From NCBI RefSeq assembly GCF_001685015.1, contig NZ_MAYT01000006.1, positions 18,464 through 82,463 of the forward strand: a DNA stretch of 64,000 nucleotides. Direction: 5' to 3'. Below, one piece after another: positions 1 through 8,449 of the stretch (its first letter is position 1; every line of letters begins with the position of its first letter). Under the pieces are notes generated by a model. It was not told the origin of the DNA and searched no databases. It saw nothing but the letters and a program-made list of their open reading frames with translations. Source of the stretch: Pseudobacillus wudalianchiensis (lineage in GTDB: Bacteria; Bacillota; Bacilli; Bacillales; Domibacillaceae). A program made the translations under genes and the position numbers.

Positions 1-795
1 GCCCTTTGCCTTCAGTTCATCACACAGCTTGCTGACACGGCGTTTTGTCCGGCAGAAAATAATGCCTAAAAAAGGCTGAACTTCATTTATCACTGTGCAC
101 AGCGCCTGTTGTTTGCGGCGATCAGTTGTTTCAATAACGAACTGTTTCGTCTGCTCCACTGTTACTTCCTCGCTCTTTATATGTACAGAGCGTGGATTTC
201 TCATGTACCTTTTGGCAAGCTGGCGGACATCTTTTGGCATCGTTGCTGAAAATAAAGCGGTCTGTCTCGTGAAAGGCGTTTCCCTTATAATGGCTTCCAC
301 TTCATCTAAAAAGCCAATATGCAGCATTTGATCTGCTTCATCTAATACGAGCATAGAGACATCGGTCAAGTCCACTGTTCCGCGACGAATATGATCAAGC
401 AGTCTTCCCGGAGTGGCAATCACTACATGCACTTGTTCGTGAAGCCGTCGGATTTGCTGTTCCACATCTTGGCCGCCATAAGCCGCTAATATATGTATGC
501 TGCTCTCCTCCGTCAGCAATTCACGCAATTCTGCTGTTATTTGCAAAGCTAACTCTCTCGTTGGCGTGACGATTAGTCCTTGAATTTCATTTTTTTCAAT
601 GTCTATCTTTTCAAGCAGCGGCAATAGAAACGCAAATGTCTTACCTGTTCCTGTTTTAGCCTGAGCGATGACATCTTCCCCGTCTAATAAAAGTGGAATG
701 GCTTCTTTTTGTACAGGAGTAGGAGACTCAATCCCCTTTTCCTTTAGTTTTTCTCCCCACGCGGCGCTAATTCCTAATTCTATAAATTGATTCAA
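1..795 (-). CDS. DEAD-box RNA helicase (3' end outside window)
   Basis: ATP-dependent RNA helicase of the DEAD-box family, remodelling RNA in ribosome assembly or mRNA decay. The visible 265 residues hold the Q motif (SPTPVQKEAIP), Walker A AKTGTGKT, PTRELA, TPGR, the DEAD box itself (VLDEADQM), SAT (FSATMP) and the beginning of the second RecA domain (IIFCRTKRR). The C-terminal part continues beyond base 1. I chose TTG at 795 because GAGGTG lies 6 bases upstream; an in-frame GTG at 804 overlaps that ribosome site and is less likely. It could be a CshB/YfmL-type paralogue; which one cannot be told from the fragment. Confidence 0.93.
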   Translation of the reverse strand, partial: MNQFIELGISAAWGEKLKEKGIESPTPVQKEAIPLLLDGEDVIAQAKTGTGKTFAFLLPLLEKIDIEKNEIQGLIVTPTRELALQITAELRELLTEESSIHILAAYGGQDVEQQIRRLHEQVHVVIATPGRLLDHIRRGTVDLTDVSMLVLDEADQMLHIGFLDEVEAIIRETPFTRQTALFSATMPKDVRQLAKRYMRNPRSVHIKSEEVTVEQTKQFVIETTDRRKQQALCTVINEVQPFLGIIFCRTKRRVSKLCDELKAKG

Positions 796-828
796 ACTGT
801 TCACCTCTTTTTTCCATTATACATGAAA

Positions 829-861
829 GAAGCGCCGTCCTCGTAAAAAGGACAGCGCTCT
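829..861 (-). terminator. Terminator after CotF-like gene
   Basis: An 11-base stem (AGCGCCGTCCT against AGGACAGCGCT, one mismatch) closes a short loop and is followed on the minus strand by a T-rich run. It sits right after the stop of the first CotF-like gene and before the helicase start. Confidence 0.7.
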
Positions 862-864
862 TTA

Positions 865-1491
865 TTAATGAGTGGACATATTGCCCGGTGTACCCGTCGC
901 TGGGGCATATGACTGCATCATTTGCATCATGTCCTGCTGCGCGAATTGCGGCACTTGATAGTAATGATTCTTATTTTGGTAAATAGAAAGCTCGTACGCC
1001 ATCTCAATACAGTTCGGGATCGAATCAGCCAGCACGCGGCGTACAACCGGATTTGTTGATTCAAGAGCGGCCATTGTTTTCATGGAAGCTGCCGACTTCA
1101 ATGATCCAAGCATAGCACCTGAAATAAATGCGTCATTAATTTCCGATGTAGACTGCATTGGTTTTTTTGGCGCAGTTGATGTCAAACCGTAAACGAAGTC
1201 GTTGTCTTGTGTCATATTATAGACTTGCGTCGGCACAGCCGGGTCTTTACCGGACTGGAAACAATCCAATGTTGTGTTATATTCCTGCTGCATGAACTGA
1301 TATTGACGGTCAAGAATATTGAGCAGCTCCTGATCTTTCACGTGAGAACGAAGCATCATGTATTCATTCATCGTACCTACCGCACCGGATAAGACTTCAT
1401 GAACATCAAGCACCTCGTGTGCTCCGTGATTCATTTTTGGCGAAACAGCACCTGTATGCATGTTCGTATGAGTCTGTTCATTTTGATTCAT
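865..1491 (-). CDS. CotF-family spore coat protein
   Basis: Spore coat protein of the CotF family, expected in the outer layers of the endospore. The protein (208-209 residues) is rich in Met, Gln, Asn and Tyr, has a ferritin-like helical central part (residues about 25-185, with segments such as LNILDRQYQFMQQEYNT and IEMAYELSIYQNKNHYYQVPQF) and a Met/Gln-rich C-terminus, all typical of CotF relatives. AGGAGGG lies 10 bases before the ATG at 1491 and 7 before an in-frame TTG at 1494, so either may be the start. A second CotF relative is divergently encoded at 1626. Sporulation-specific control is inferred; I did not see a clear sigma-K box. Confidence 0.85.
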   Translation of the reverse strand: MNQNEQTHTNMHTGAVSPKMNHGAHEVLDVHEVLSGAVGTMNEYMMLRSHVKDQELLNILDRQYQFMQQEYNTTLDCFQSGKDPAVPTQVYNMTQDNDFVYGLTSTAPKKPMQSTSEINDAFISGAMLGSLKSAASMKTMAALESTNPVVRRVLADSIPNCIEMAYELSIYQNKNHYYQVPQFAQQDMMQMMQSYAPATGTPGNMSTH

Positions 1492-1625
1492 CAAAGTAAA
1501 TCCCTCCTGTAGTTGAGTGGTACGCCGTTAGTATGCGGCTGCCGATTTTTATTTATACAGACAAATTCCAAAATCGATATAGGTGAATATACTAGCAGGA
1601 CTGCACAAACAGGAGGAGATATTTT

Positions 1626-2114
1626 ATGAATGAACAACGGCATCTAGCCTGGCATGAAACGATGGAGCTGCATGAATTAACAGCGTTTCAATCAATTGGA
1701 CTCATGAAGTTAAAAAAAGCCTTTCCTAGAATTACTGAACCTGAATTAAGAGCCATTTATCAACAGAATATTAACAGCCTGACTGGCAATCTTCGCGAAT
1801 TACTCCAGTTTTACCGAATGACACCGCACGTAGGTCGTGAGGAAGAAATGCGAGAGGATGAAACGCCTTTTTATGCTGGAGATCTTCTTGTTTTTCTAAA
1901 AACAGCGGTCCGCAATTTGGCGATCGCTATTACCGAAACGGCTACACCAGCTTTAAGAGACGTACTCGTCAAGCAACTGAACAGTGCGATCCAAGCTCAC
2001 ACTACTATTTTTAATTACATGTATAAAAAGGGCTATTATCCTGCCTACGACTTAAATAGGCTGCTGCAAAACGATGTAGCCCTGGCAAATAAAGCGATCT
2101 CTATGAGGATGTAG
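1626..2114 (+). CDS. CotF-like coat protein, second copy
   Basis: A 162-residue, mostly helical protein of the CotF/coat F superfamily. The start ATG follows a strong AGGAGGAG ribosome site. It has two predicted helical hairpins ([51 protein letters not shown] is the family-typical central block, here described only by position, residues about 70-115) and a Tyr-rich C-terminal stretch ([16 protein letters not shown]) as in other coat F proteins. It stands divergent from the other CotF-like gene, sharing a 130-base upstream region. Role in the coat is inferred from family and context. Confidence 0.75.
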   Translation: MNEQRHLAWHETMELHELTAFQSIGLMKLKKAFPRITEPELRAIYQQNINSLTGNLRELLQFYRMTPHVGREEEMREDETPFYAGDLLVFLKTAVRNLAIAITETATPALRDVLVKQLNSAIQAHTTIFNYMYKKGYYPAYDLNRLLQNDVALANKAISMRM

Positions 2115-2127
2115 GTTAGCCTCACCT

Positions 2128-2160
2128 GGACTGCCCTTTAGAGGTAGTCTTTTTTATTTT
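2128..2160 (+). terminator. Terminator after second CotF-like gene
   Basis: Seven-base stem GACTGCC/GGTAGTC (one G-T pair) followed by TTTTTTATTTT, 14 bases after the stop codon. Confidence 0.75.
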
Positions 2161-2242
2161 CACCTTCATAATGAACGGTTTTTTTAGCGGAGAATAATTT
2201 TTCGCCTACGAATTAAACTACTTTTATAAGGAGGGTAAGTAT

Positions 2243-2698
2243 ATGGAACATGTGAAAGCATTGTTGATCAAATTTGTGATGGTAACAGCGGCCGTATGGG
2301 TCATTCTCGGTTTGTTTTACGGCGTTGATTTAGGTGAAATCTTAACGATCAGTACTCTTTTAACTATCGCCGCTTATATTATTGGCGATTTATTTGTCTT
2401 GCCGCGTTATGGCAACATGACCGCAGCCGTCGCTGATTTTGGTTTGGCTTATATCGGCATATGGATGATCGGAAGTGTCGTCATTAATGAAAACATTTCG
2501 CTTGGATGGGCAAGCTTTTCTACAGCATTGGTGATCGCCTCTGCAGAAGTGCTCTTCCACTTTTATATGATGCGTCGTGTGCTTACGCAAGACCAAAACA
2601 GAAGTCAAATTCAGCAGAACCCTGCTTTTTCCACTGAGATGGCAGAAGAAACAGATATCCATAGAGAAGATCATGACCAGCCGCCGCCAAGGCCTTAG
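2243..2698 (+). CDS. DUF2512 (YndM-like) membrane protein
   Basis: Small integral membrane protein of the DUF2512/YndM family, function unknown. Four hydrophobic segments are visible (about residues 8-28, 33-53, 58-80 and 85-110), followed by a charged cytoplasmic tail ending in EDHDQPPPRP. The family hallmark is the first block LLIKFVMVTAAVWVILG and the GDLFVLPRYGN loop. AAGGAGGG precedes the ATG. Monocistronic, with a hairpin downstream at 2817. Confidence 0.85.
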   Translation: MEHVKALLIKFVMVTAAVWVILGLFYGVDLGEILTISTLLTIAAYIIGDLFVLPRYGNMTAAVADFGLAYIGIWMIGSVVINENISLGWASFSTALVIASAEVLFHFYMMRRVLTQDQNRSQIQQNPAFSTEMAEETDIHREDHDQPPPRP

Positions 2699-2816
2699 CT
2701 TTCGTCTATGGGACTAATCCCTCGTGATTACTCTGTTCCTCGCTAGTCTTAGCATCTTGCCAGATCTATGTTTTCATTAGCTTGAGGGATGAAAAATAAA
2801 ATTTATCTCCATTCTC

Positions 2817-2850
2817 AAACCAGGCCGCTGTAACGAGCCCTGGTTTTCTC
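2817..2850 (+). terminator. Terminator after DUF2512 gene
   Basis: Stem AAACCAGG / CCTGGTTTT around a 14-base loop, T-rich after the stem; lies about 120 bases past the stop. Confidence 0.6.
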
Positions 2851-2910
2851 TTGTTCATAAGCAATTATCTTGCTTCTATTTTCTTTTTGATATATTATTT
2901 AACCGTAAAA

Positions 2911-2928
2911 TATTTAGTCATCTAAATA
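2911..2928. promoter_or_regulatory. 18-bp palindrome, candidate MarR operator
   Basis: TATTTAG-TCAT-CTAAATA is a perfect 7-4-7 palindrome placed 22 bases before the first SDR start. MarR proteins typically bind AT-rich palindromes of 16-20 bp, and a MarR gene follows the two SDR genes. Operator role is inferred. Confidence 0.5.
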
Positions 2929-2950
2929 AATTTCGAAATGAGGGAAAACG

Positions 2951-3700
2951 ATGAGACTCGAAGGAAAAGTGGCGATTGTAACCGGCGGTGCAGGTGGTAT
3001 AGGCCGTGGAATTGCACTAGCAATGGCCAAAGAAGGCGCTCACGTGGCCATTGTCGATGTGAATGAAGAAAACGGCAAAAAGACTTTGGAAGAAGTCAAT
3101 CAATTTACGGAGGGAATGCTCTTTATTAAAGATATTTCCGTAAAAGAGAACATTGAAACCATGGTAAGTGAAATTGTCAGCCGCTTCGGTAAAATCGATG
3201 TGTTGGTAAACAATGCACACGCTTCCAAAAATGTTCCGTTTACGGAAACAACAATGGAACATTTTGATCTTTCTTTCGGTACAGGGTTTTATCCAACCTT
3301 CCATTTTATGAAAGCCTGTTATCCTGAATTAAAGAAAACAAAAGGTAAAGTCATCAACTTCGCCTCAGGAGCAGGTCTTGAAGGACAAGTTACACAAGCT
3401 TCCTATGCAGCAGCGAAAGAAGCGATCCGCGCTATTTCACGTGTAGCAGCTAATGAGTGGGGACCGGATGGCATTAACGTCAACCTGATCTCGCCAATTG
3501 CCTTAACTCCAGGAGTGGAATATTGGCGTGACCACAATAAAGAAGCTTACGATGCGATGGTTCAAAAAATTCCGCTTCGCCGACTCGGTGATCCTGAGCA
3601 GGATATTGGCCGGACAGCCGTATTTTTGGCAAGCGATGACGCAAATTATATGACAGGACAAACGATTATGGTGGACGGCGGCAGCGTTAAATTACGTTAA
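2951..3700 (+). CDS. SDR family NAD(P)-dependent oxidoreductase
   Basis: Classical short-chain dehydrogenase/reductase, 249 residues, the usual family length. N-terminal Rossmann motif TGGAGGIGRG (residues 11-20), acidic residue after beta-2 (VDVNEENG, suggests NAD preference), NNAH instead of the common NNAG, catalytic Ser in INFASGAG and the YAAAK active-site pair, and the C-terminal TGQTIMVDGG. Substrate unknown. It is the first gene of a tight pair (14 bases to the next SDR) with a palindromic operator candidate just upstream, so both are probably under the MarR gene at 4531. Confidence 0.9.
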   Translation: MRLEGKVAIVTGGAGGIGRGIALAMAKEGAHVAIVDVNEENGKKTLEEVNQFTEGMLFIKDISVKENIETMVSEIVSRFGKIDVLVNNAHASKNVPFTETTMEHFDLSFGTGFYPTFHFMKACYPELKKTKGKVINFASGAGLEGQVTQASYAAAKEAIRAISRVAANEWGPDGINVNLISPIALTPGVEYWRDHNKEAYDAMVQKIPLRRLGDPEQDIGRTAVFLASDDANYMTGQTIMVDGGSVKLR

Positions 3701-3714
3701 TGGAGGAATAAACA

Positions 3715-4449
3715 ATGAAAAGATTAGAAAATAAAGTAGCTATTATTACAGGCGGCGCTTCCGGTATGGGAGAACGTATGGCGCATCTTTTTAGCCAAGA
3801 AGGCGCAACCGTAATTGCTGCCGATATTAATGAAGCGGCACTAGAGAAAATCAGCCAATTTGACAACATTCACGGCATGAAGCTGAACGTTGCTTCTGAA
3901 GAGGATTGGCAGCATTTACTAAAAGAAGTCAAAGAGCGCTTCGGTAAAATTGATATCCTTGTGAACAACGCCGGCATTTCTTCGGAAAAGCCTGTTGAAG
4001 AGGTAAACATTGATGATTGGCAAAAAATGCTGACCATTAATGGATTTGGTCCTTTCCTCGGTATTAAACATGTTGTGCCTTACATGAAGGAACAAAGGAA
4101 AGGGGCTATTGTGAACATTTCCTCTTTCACAGCACAAATTGGCATGGGCTTTAATCCGTATTCCGCCTCTAAAGGTTCTGTCCGGGCCATGTCAAGAGCG
4201 GCAGCTACTCAATATGGCAGAGCAGGCATTCGCGTGAACGCTGTATTCCCAGGAATTATTGAAACACCGATGACGAAGAACCTGGAAGCAACAAAAGGCT
4301 ATGTTGAGCAAATGGTAGCGGCTACTCCGCTGCAGCGCTTAGGACAACCTGAAGACATTGCTAATGCTGTTCTATTCCTCGCTTCTGACGAATCTTCTTA
4401 CATTACTGGAGCAGAACTCGTTATCGATGGCGGCTTTTCCGCTCAATAA
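3715..4449 (+). CDS. SDR family oxidoreductase, second of pair
   Basis: Second classical SDR (244 residues) in the same operon. TGGASGMGER cofactor loop, AADIN after beta-2 pointing to NAD(H), NNAGIS, catalytic Ser in NISSFT, YSASK catalytic Tyr/Lys, and C-terminal ITGAELVIDGGFSAQ. TGGAGGAAT ribosome site. Sequence is clearly different from its neighbour, so the two may catalyse successive steps or work as a heteromer; that is inference. A strong terminator follows at 4458. Confidence 0.9.
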   Translation: MKRLENKVAIITGGASGMGERMAHLFSQEGATVIAADINEAALEKISQFDNIHGMKLNVASEEDWQHLLKEVKERFGKIDILVNNAGISSEKPVEEVNIDDWQKMLTINGFGPFLGIKHVVPYMKEQRKGAIVNISSFTAQIGMGFNPYSASKGSVRAMSRAAATQYGRAGIRVNAVFPGIIETPMTKNLEATKGYVEQMVAATPLQRLGQPEDIANAVLFLASDESSYITGAELVIDGGFSAQ

Positions 4450-4457
4450 CCACCTTC

Positions 4458-4487
4458 GCCCCTTTTTTCAAAGGGGCTTTTTCTTTT
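4458..4487 (+). terminator. Terminator after SDR pair
   Basis: GCCCCTTT / AAAGGGGC stem followed by TTTTTCTTTT. Confidence 0.85.
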
Positions 4488-4530
4488 AATGTGATATGAT
4501 AGGAATAGTATGATAGAAAGCAGGGATTTT

Positions 4531-4944
4531 ATGGAGCATGAGACAATTTTTGATCTGTTGCATACGATGGATCAAGTGACAAATAAACTGATTATTCACT
4601 GGAATAAAACCTTTAAAGAAAATCTTGGTATCTCTCATATTCTCGTGCTTAGCCACTTGAATGAGCATGGAAAAAGCCGTCCTTCTGACATCGCCAAAGC
4701 GCTCGGCTTAACACCTCCTTCTTTAACCCATTTATCTGAAAAGCTCATTCAAAAGAAACTAGCCGTCCGGCTCGCTGATGAAAACGACCGCCGTATCCTT
4801 TACCTTGATATTACGGATACGGGCCGCAGCGTTTTAAAGAAAGCCCATCTAGAAGGGCAATACCTGAGAAGAAAGCTATTTGAGAAATTAACAGCTGAAG
4901 AGCGAAAACAGCTCCTAGCTATTTATGAAAAGCTGAACAGTTGA
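4531..4944 (+). CDS. MarR family transcriptional regulator
   Basis: Winged-helix MarR regulator of about 137 residues. Visible: N-terminal dimerisation helix, the wHTH (SRPSDIAKALGLTPPSLTHL recognition region) and the conserved wing DENDRR (RLADENDRRILYLDIT), then a C-terminal dimerisation helix. I prefer ATG at 4531 (GCAGGG 5 bases upstream) over the in-frame ATG at 4510, which lacks a ribosome site. Likely represses the SDR pair through the palindrome at 2911 and is relieved by a small ligand, as is usual in the family; ligand unknown. Confidence 0.88.
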   Translation: MEHETIFDLLHTMDQVTNKLIIHWNKTFKENLGISHILVLSHLNEHGKSRPSDIAKALGLTPPSLTHLSEKLIQKKLAVRLADENDRRILYLDITDTGRSVLKKAHLEGQYLRRKLFEKLTAEERKQLLAIYEKLNS

Positions 4945-4965
4945 ATAAGGCAATGATAAGCTGCA

Positions 4966-4998
4966 AAGAGCCCCTAGCCAAAATAGCCGGGGGCTTAA
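4966..4998. terminator. Bidirectional terminator between marR and livF
   Basis: AGCCCC / GGGGCT stem between two convergent genes, with AAGAG on the left and TTAAAC on the right. Serves either strand; T-runs are weak. Confidence 0.55.
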
Positions 4999-5015
4999 AC
5001 GATTCTGATTCTATT

Positions 5016-5723
5016 TTAATGGCCGCCAAGATAGGCCATTTTCACTTCTTCACTTGCCTGTAATTCTTCCGCTGTTCCAGAAATAACGATTTTTCCTGTT
5101 TCTACTACATATGCCCGGTTAGCAATAGATAACGCCATGTGGGCATTTTGCTCAACAAGTAAAATGGTCGTTCCGTCACGATTAATTTCTTCAATAATTC
5201 GGAAGATCGTTTGGACGAGCAGTGGAGCAAGCCCCATGGAAGGCTCATCTAATAAGAGAAGCTTCGGACGAGCCATCAGTGCCCGCCCCATGGCGAGCAT
5301 TTGCTGTTCTCCACCGGAAAGTGTGCCAGATAACTGCTTTTTCCGTTCTTCTAGGCGAGGAAAAAGTTCATATACCTTAGCGAAGTCCTGACGAATCCCA
5401 GCGGAATCATTTCTTAAATAAGCACCGAGCTCTAAGTTTTCTTCTACTGTCATATTCGCAAATACACGGCGTCCTTCAGGAACATGAGAAATGCCAGCTT
5501 TCACGATAGTTTGTGCAGGCTTTCCGGCAATCGACTTGCCAAGGTACTCAATCGTACCTTCCTTTGGTTTTAGCAAACCGGACAACGTTTTAAGCAGTGT
5601 ACTCTTTCCTGCTCCGTTGGCTCCGATTAGCGTCACAATTTCTCCTTCGTTTACATCAAGAGAAACTCCTTTTAGCGCTCGGATATTTCCATAATTCACG
5701 TTAATTTCATTAACTTTAAGCAT
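5016..5723 (-). CDS. livF: Liv-type ABC importer ATPase (LivF)
   Basis: One of the two cytoplasmic ATPases of a branched-chain-amino-acid-type (HAAT) importer. Walker A GANGAGKST, Q-loop, signature LSGGEQQML, Walker B LLLLDEPSMGL (the SMGL/SEGL form marks LivF), H-loop LLVEQNAH. About 235 residues. Start ATG 5723 (GTG 5729 also possible) follows AGGAGGTGG. It overlaps the end of livG by 8 bases: last gene of a five-gene operon. Confidence 0.92.
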   Translation of the reverse strand: MLKVNEINVNYGNIRALKGVSLDVNEGEIVTLIGANGAGKSTLLKTLSGLLKPKEGTIEYLGKSIAGKPAQTIVKAGISHVPEGRRVFANMTVEENLELGAYLRNDSAGIRQDFAKVYELFPRLEERKKQLSGTLSGGEQQMLAMGRALMARPKLLLLDEPSMGLAPLLVQTIFRIIEEINRDGTTILLVEQNAHMALSIANRAYVVETGKIVISGTAEELQASEEVKMAYLGGH

Positions 5724-6504
5724 TGGCACTTTCCACCTCCTCACCTAAATAGGCTTCGATTACCTTCGGATGGTTTTGAATGAAATCTGGTTCTCCGTCA
5801 GCAATTAACTGACCATGGTCCAATACGTAAATCCGTTCACATATCCCCATTACTAGCTTCATATCATGTTCAATCAACAGAATCGTTAAATTAAACTCTT
5901 TACGGATAAAGGCAATCAAGTCCATCAGCTCTGCCGTCTCTTGCGGATTCATACCAGCGGCCGGCTCGTCAAGCAATAACAGCTTCGGTCCGGCTGCGAG
6001 CGCTCTCGCAATTTCTAATCTTCTTTGTTGACCATAAGGAAGATTCTTAGCTACTTCGTCTCTTAAATGGTCTAGTTTAAAAATTTTGAGAAACTGAATG
6101 GCTTTCTCTTCCATTTCCTCTTCCCCTTTAAAATAAGAAGGAAGGCGCAAAATAGAGCTTAAGATCGAATGCTTAGCCAGTGAATGATAGGCTACTTTAA
6201 CGTTATCAAGCACGGAAAGTTCATTAAACAGCCGGATATTTTGGAAGGTCCGGCTGATTCCCCCACGCGTAATTTGATAAGGAAGCAACCCATTAAGGCG
6301 TTTTCCATCAAACCATATATCTCCCTCTGTCGGAACGTATACGCCTGTCAGCAAGTTGAAAGTAGTTGTTTTCCCAGCGCCATTTGGTCCAATTAGCCCA
6401 ATCAATTCCCCTTGATGAATTTCAATATTAATGCCTGATACGGCCTTCAAGCCGCCAAATTGAATACCGGCGCCTTGAACATGAAGCAATGGCTTACTTG
6501 CCAT
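5716..6504 (-). CDS. livG: Liv-type ABC importer ATPase (LivG)
   Basis: Partner ATPase of LivF in the same importer. Walker [10 protein letters not shown], the long LivG-specific insert with FQNIRLFNEL, signature ..PYGQQRRLEIARAL, Walker B LLLLDEPAAGMN (PAAGMN is diagnostic for LivG), and IEHDMKLVM H-loop. ATG at 6504 has AGGAGG 8-9 bases upstream; an upstream in-frame ATG at 6525 does not. Overlaps livM by 11 bases. Confidence 0.92.
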   Translation of the reverse strand: MASKPLLHVQGAGIQFGGLKAVSGINIEIHQGELIGLIGPNGAGKTTTFNLLTGVYVPTEGDIWFDGKRLNGLLPYQITRGGISRTFQNIRLFNELSVLDNVKVAYHSLAKHSILSSILRLPSYFKGEEEMEEKAIQFLKIFKLDHLRDEVAKNLPYGQQRRLEIARALAAGPKLLLLDEPAAGMNPQETAELMDLIAFIRKEFNLTILLIEHDMKLVMGICERIYVLDHGQLIADGEPDFIQNHPKVIEAYLGEEVESANA

Positions 6505-7444
6505 ATGAGTTTCCTCCTTTCGCATTCGTCCATTTGCCGAAATAATCCGTGATTTCTTTTGTTCCCATTAATCCTTGTGGACGGTACAGCATAACAATTA
6601 CAAGCACAAGGCTATAAATAATCATACGCGTTTCTGGATAATCCTGAAGGAATGTTGATACAATCGTCAGCAAGATCGCCGAGATTACAGCTCCAGATAA
6701 GCTTCCGAGACCACCTAAAACGACAAAGATCAAGATATCAAAAGACTTCAAAAAACCGAAGTTTGTCGGTTGAATGATGTAGAAGTTATGAGCATACAAT
6801 CCACCGGCAATTCCAGCAAAAAAGGAACCGAGTGCAAAAGCAGCAACCTTATAATAAGTTGTATTGATTCCCATTGCATCCGCCGCGATTTCATTTTCCC
6901 TGATCGCAATACAGGCACGTCCATGACGAGAGTTTGTAAAGTTCACAATTACGAGAATCGTAATCAATAGGCAAATAAAAGCATAGGTCCAATCTGTCAA
7001 ATGCGAAACTTGCATACCTGCAGCGCCGCCAACGTAATCAATATTTAGAAAGACAATCCGGATAATTTCGGCAAATCCCAATGTAGCAATCGCTAAATAA
7101 TCACCTTTTAAACGCAAGCTCGGAATGCCAACCATTAAGCCAGCCACAGCAGCGACAACTCCCCCTACAATTAAGGCAGCTATAAAAGGAAATTCCAGCT
7201 TCATCGTGCAAATAGCTGAAATGTAAGCGCCTACAGCTAAGAAGCCAGCATGACCGATGGAGAACTGACCGGTAATCCCAATAACTAAATGCAGACTAAC
7301 AGCTAAAATAATATTAATGGCAATGAATATTAACGTATTCGCATAGAACGGATTCAATGATCCGGAATTAATCAGAAATTGAACGACTCCATAAACAACT
7401 AACGAGAGAATAATAGATAACCAAAACCCTTTAGCTTTTTTCAT
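6494..7444 (-). CDS. livM: Liv-type ABC importer permease (LivM)
   Basis: Integral membrane permease of the HAAT importer, about 316 residues with eight or more hydrophobic helices. Family motifs: GQFSIGHAGFLAVGAY near residue 75, LKGDYLAIATLGFAEIIR near residue 130 and AIRENEIAADAMGINTTYYK (coupling loop to the ATPase). Start ATG 7444 follows AGGTGGG by 8 bases. Overlaps livG. Confidence 0.92.
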   Translation of the reverse strand: MKKAKGFWLSIILSLVVYGVVQFLINSGSLNPFYANTLIFIAINIILAVSLHLVIGITGQFSIGHAGFLAVGAYISAICTMKLEFPFIAALIVGGVVAAVAGLMVGIPSLRLKGDYLAIATLGFAEIIRIVFLNIDYVGGAAGMQVSHLTDWTYAFICLLITILVIVNFTNSRHGRACIAIRENEIAADAMGINTTYYKVAAFALGSFFAGIAGGLYAHNFYIIQPTNFGFLKSFDILIFVVLGGLGSLSGAVISAILLTIVSTFLQDYPETRMIIYSLVLVIVMLYRPQGLMGTKEITDYFGKWTNAKGGNSYGK

Positions 7445-7457
7445 CTGTCTGTCCCAC

Positions 7458-8333
7458 CTACACTTTCTCTCTAGTATTTTTGCCAAAGAGGCCAGACGGT
7501 TTGAAAATAAGAATTAATATCAAAATGATAAAGGCTGCAGCGTCTCTCCATAAAGAATAACCGAAAGCACTAACCACCGTTTCGACTACTCCCAGTACGA
7601 GACCACCAACCATCGCTCCTGGAATAATGCCAATCCCGCCTAATACGGCAGCAACGAAAGCTTTTAAGCCGGGAATAACTCCCATCAATGGGTCAATCTT
7701 TGTGTAGTAAGTTCCAAAAATAACTCCTGCTGCCCCCGCTAATGCAGATCCAATTGCAAATGTAAAAGAAATCGTTCTATCTACATTGATCCCCATTAAA
7801 CGAGCTGCTTCCGCATCGAAAGAAACCGCCCGCATTGCTTTACCCATTTTCGTACGATGAACGATGAATTGTAAGATAATCATAAGAATAATAGAAACAG
7901 AAAGAATTAATAAAGACTGGCTGCTGATATTGACGCCAAAAATCTCAAATGTTTTGCTTGGCAATACGTTTGGATAAGCTTCCGGCTGGGCTCCTCGAAT
8001 ATAAATGACCCCATATTGAATAAAAAGCGATACCCCGATCGCTGTAATTAAAGCAGCAATTCTCGTCGCATTACGGAGCCGCTTATAGGCCACCCGCTCA
8101 ATGACGACTCCAATGATCGCACAAACTGCCATTGCCAATAAAAGTGCTGGAACAAAGCTTAATCCCCAGCCTCCAATGGCATAAAATCCGATAAATGCCC
8201 CAATCATGAAGACTTCTCCATGGGCAAAGTTGATCAACTTAATGATCCCGTAAACCATCGTATAGCCAAGGGCTATTAATGCATAGATACTGCCGAGTGA
8301 TATGCCATTAACCAGCTGCTGTATCCATTCCAT
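7458..8333 (-). CDS. livH: Liv-type ABC importer permease (LivH)
   Basis: Second permease, about 291 residues, eight predicted helices. Opens with the LivH signature NGISLGSIYALIALGYTMVYG, then INFAHGEVFMIGAF, and the coupling loop AVSFDAEAARLMGINVDRT. ATG at 8333 with AAGAGGAG upstream is preferred to the longer frame that begins at 8414 inside a hairpin. The preceding hairpin (8391-8417) probably lowers permease expression relative to the binding protein. Confidence 0.92.
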   Translation of the reverse strand: MEWIQQLVNGISLGSIYALIALGYTMVYGIIKLINFAHGEVFMIGAFIGFYAIGGWGLSFVPALLLAMAVCAIIGVVIERVAYKRLRNATRIAALITAIGVSLFIQYGVIYIRGAQPEAYPNVLPSKTFEIFGVNISSQSLLILSVSIILMIILQFIVHRTKMGKAMRAVSFDAEAARLMGINVDRTISFTFAIGSALAGAAGVIFGTYYTKIDPLMGVIPGLKAFVAAVLGGIGIIPGAMVGGLVLGVVETVVSAFGYSLWRDAAAFIILILILIFKPSGLFGKNTREKV

Positions 8334-8390
8334 GATTTTCACTCCTCTTAAAACTTTTTTCACCCTATTATTTTTGCCGATGAAAAAACC

Positions 8391-8417
8391 GAAATGGGAG
8401 GATGCTCCTCCCATTTC
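8391..8417 (-). terminator. Attenuator hairpin between livJ and livH
   Basis: Perfect 12-bp stem GAAATGGGAGGA / TCCTCCCATTTC with a 3-base loop. Read on the minus strand it is followed by GGTTTTTTC, so it is a rho-independent terminator inside the operon, between the binding-protein gene and the permease genes. Confidence 0.8.
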
Positions 8418-8449
8418 TCACATACTAGCATGATGGACAATTGTTCATA

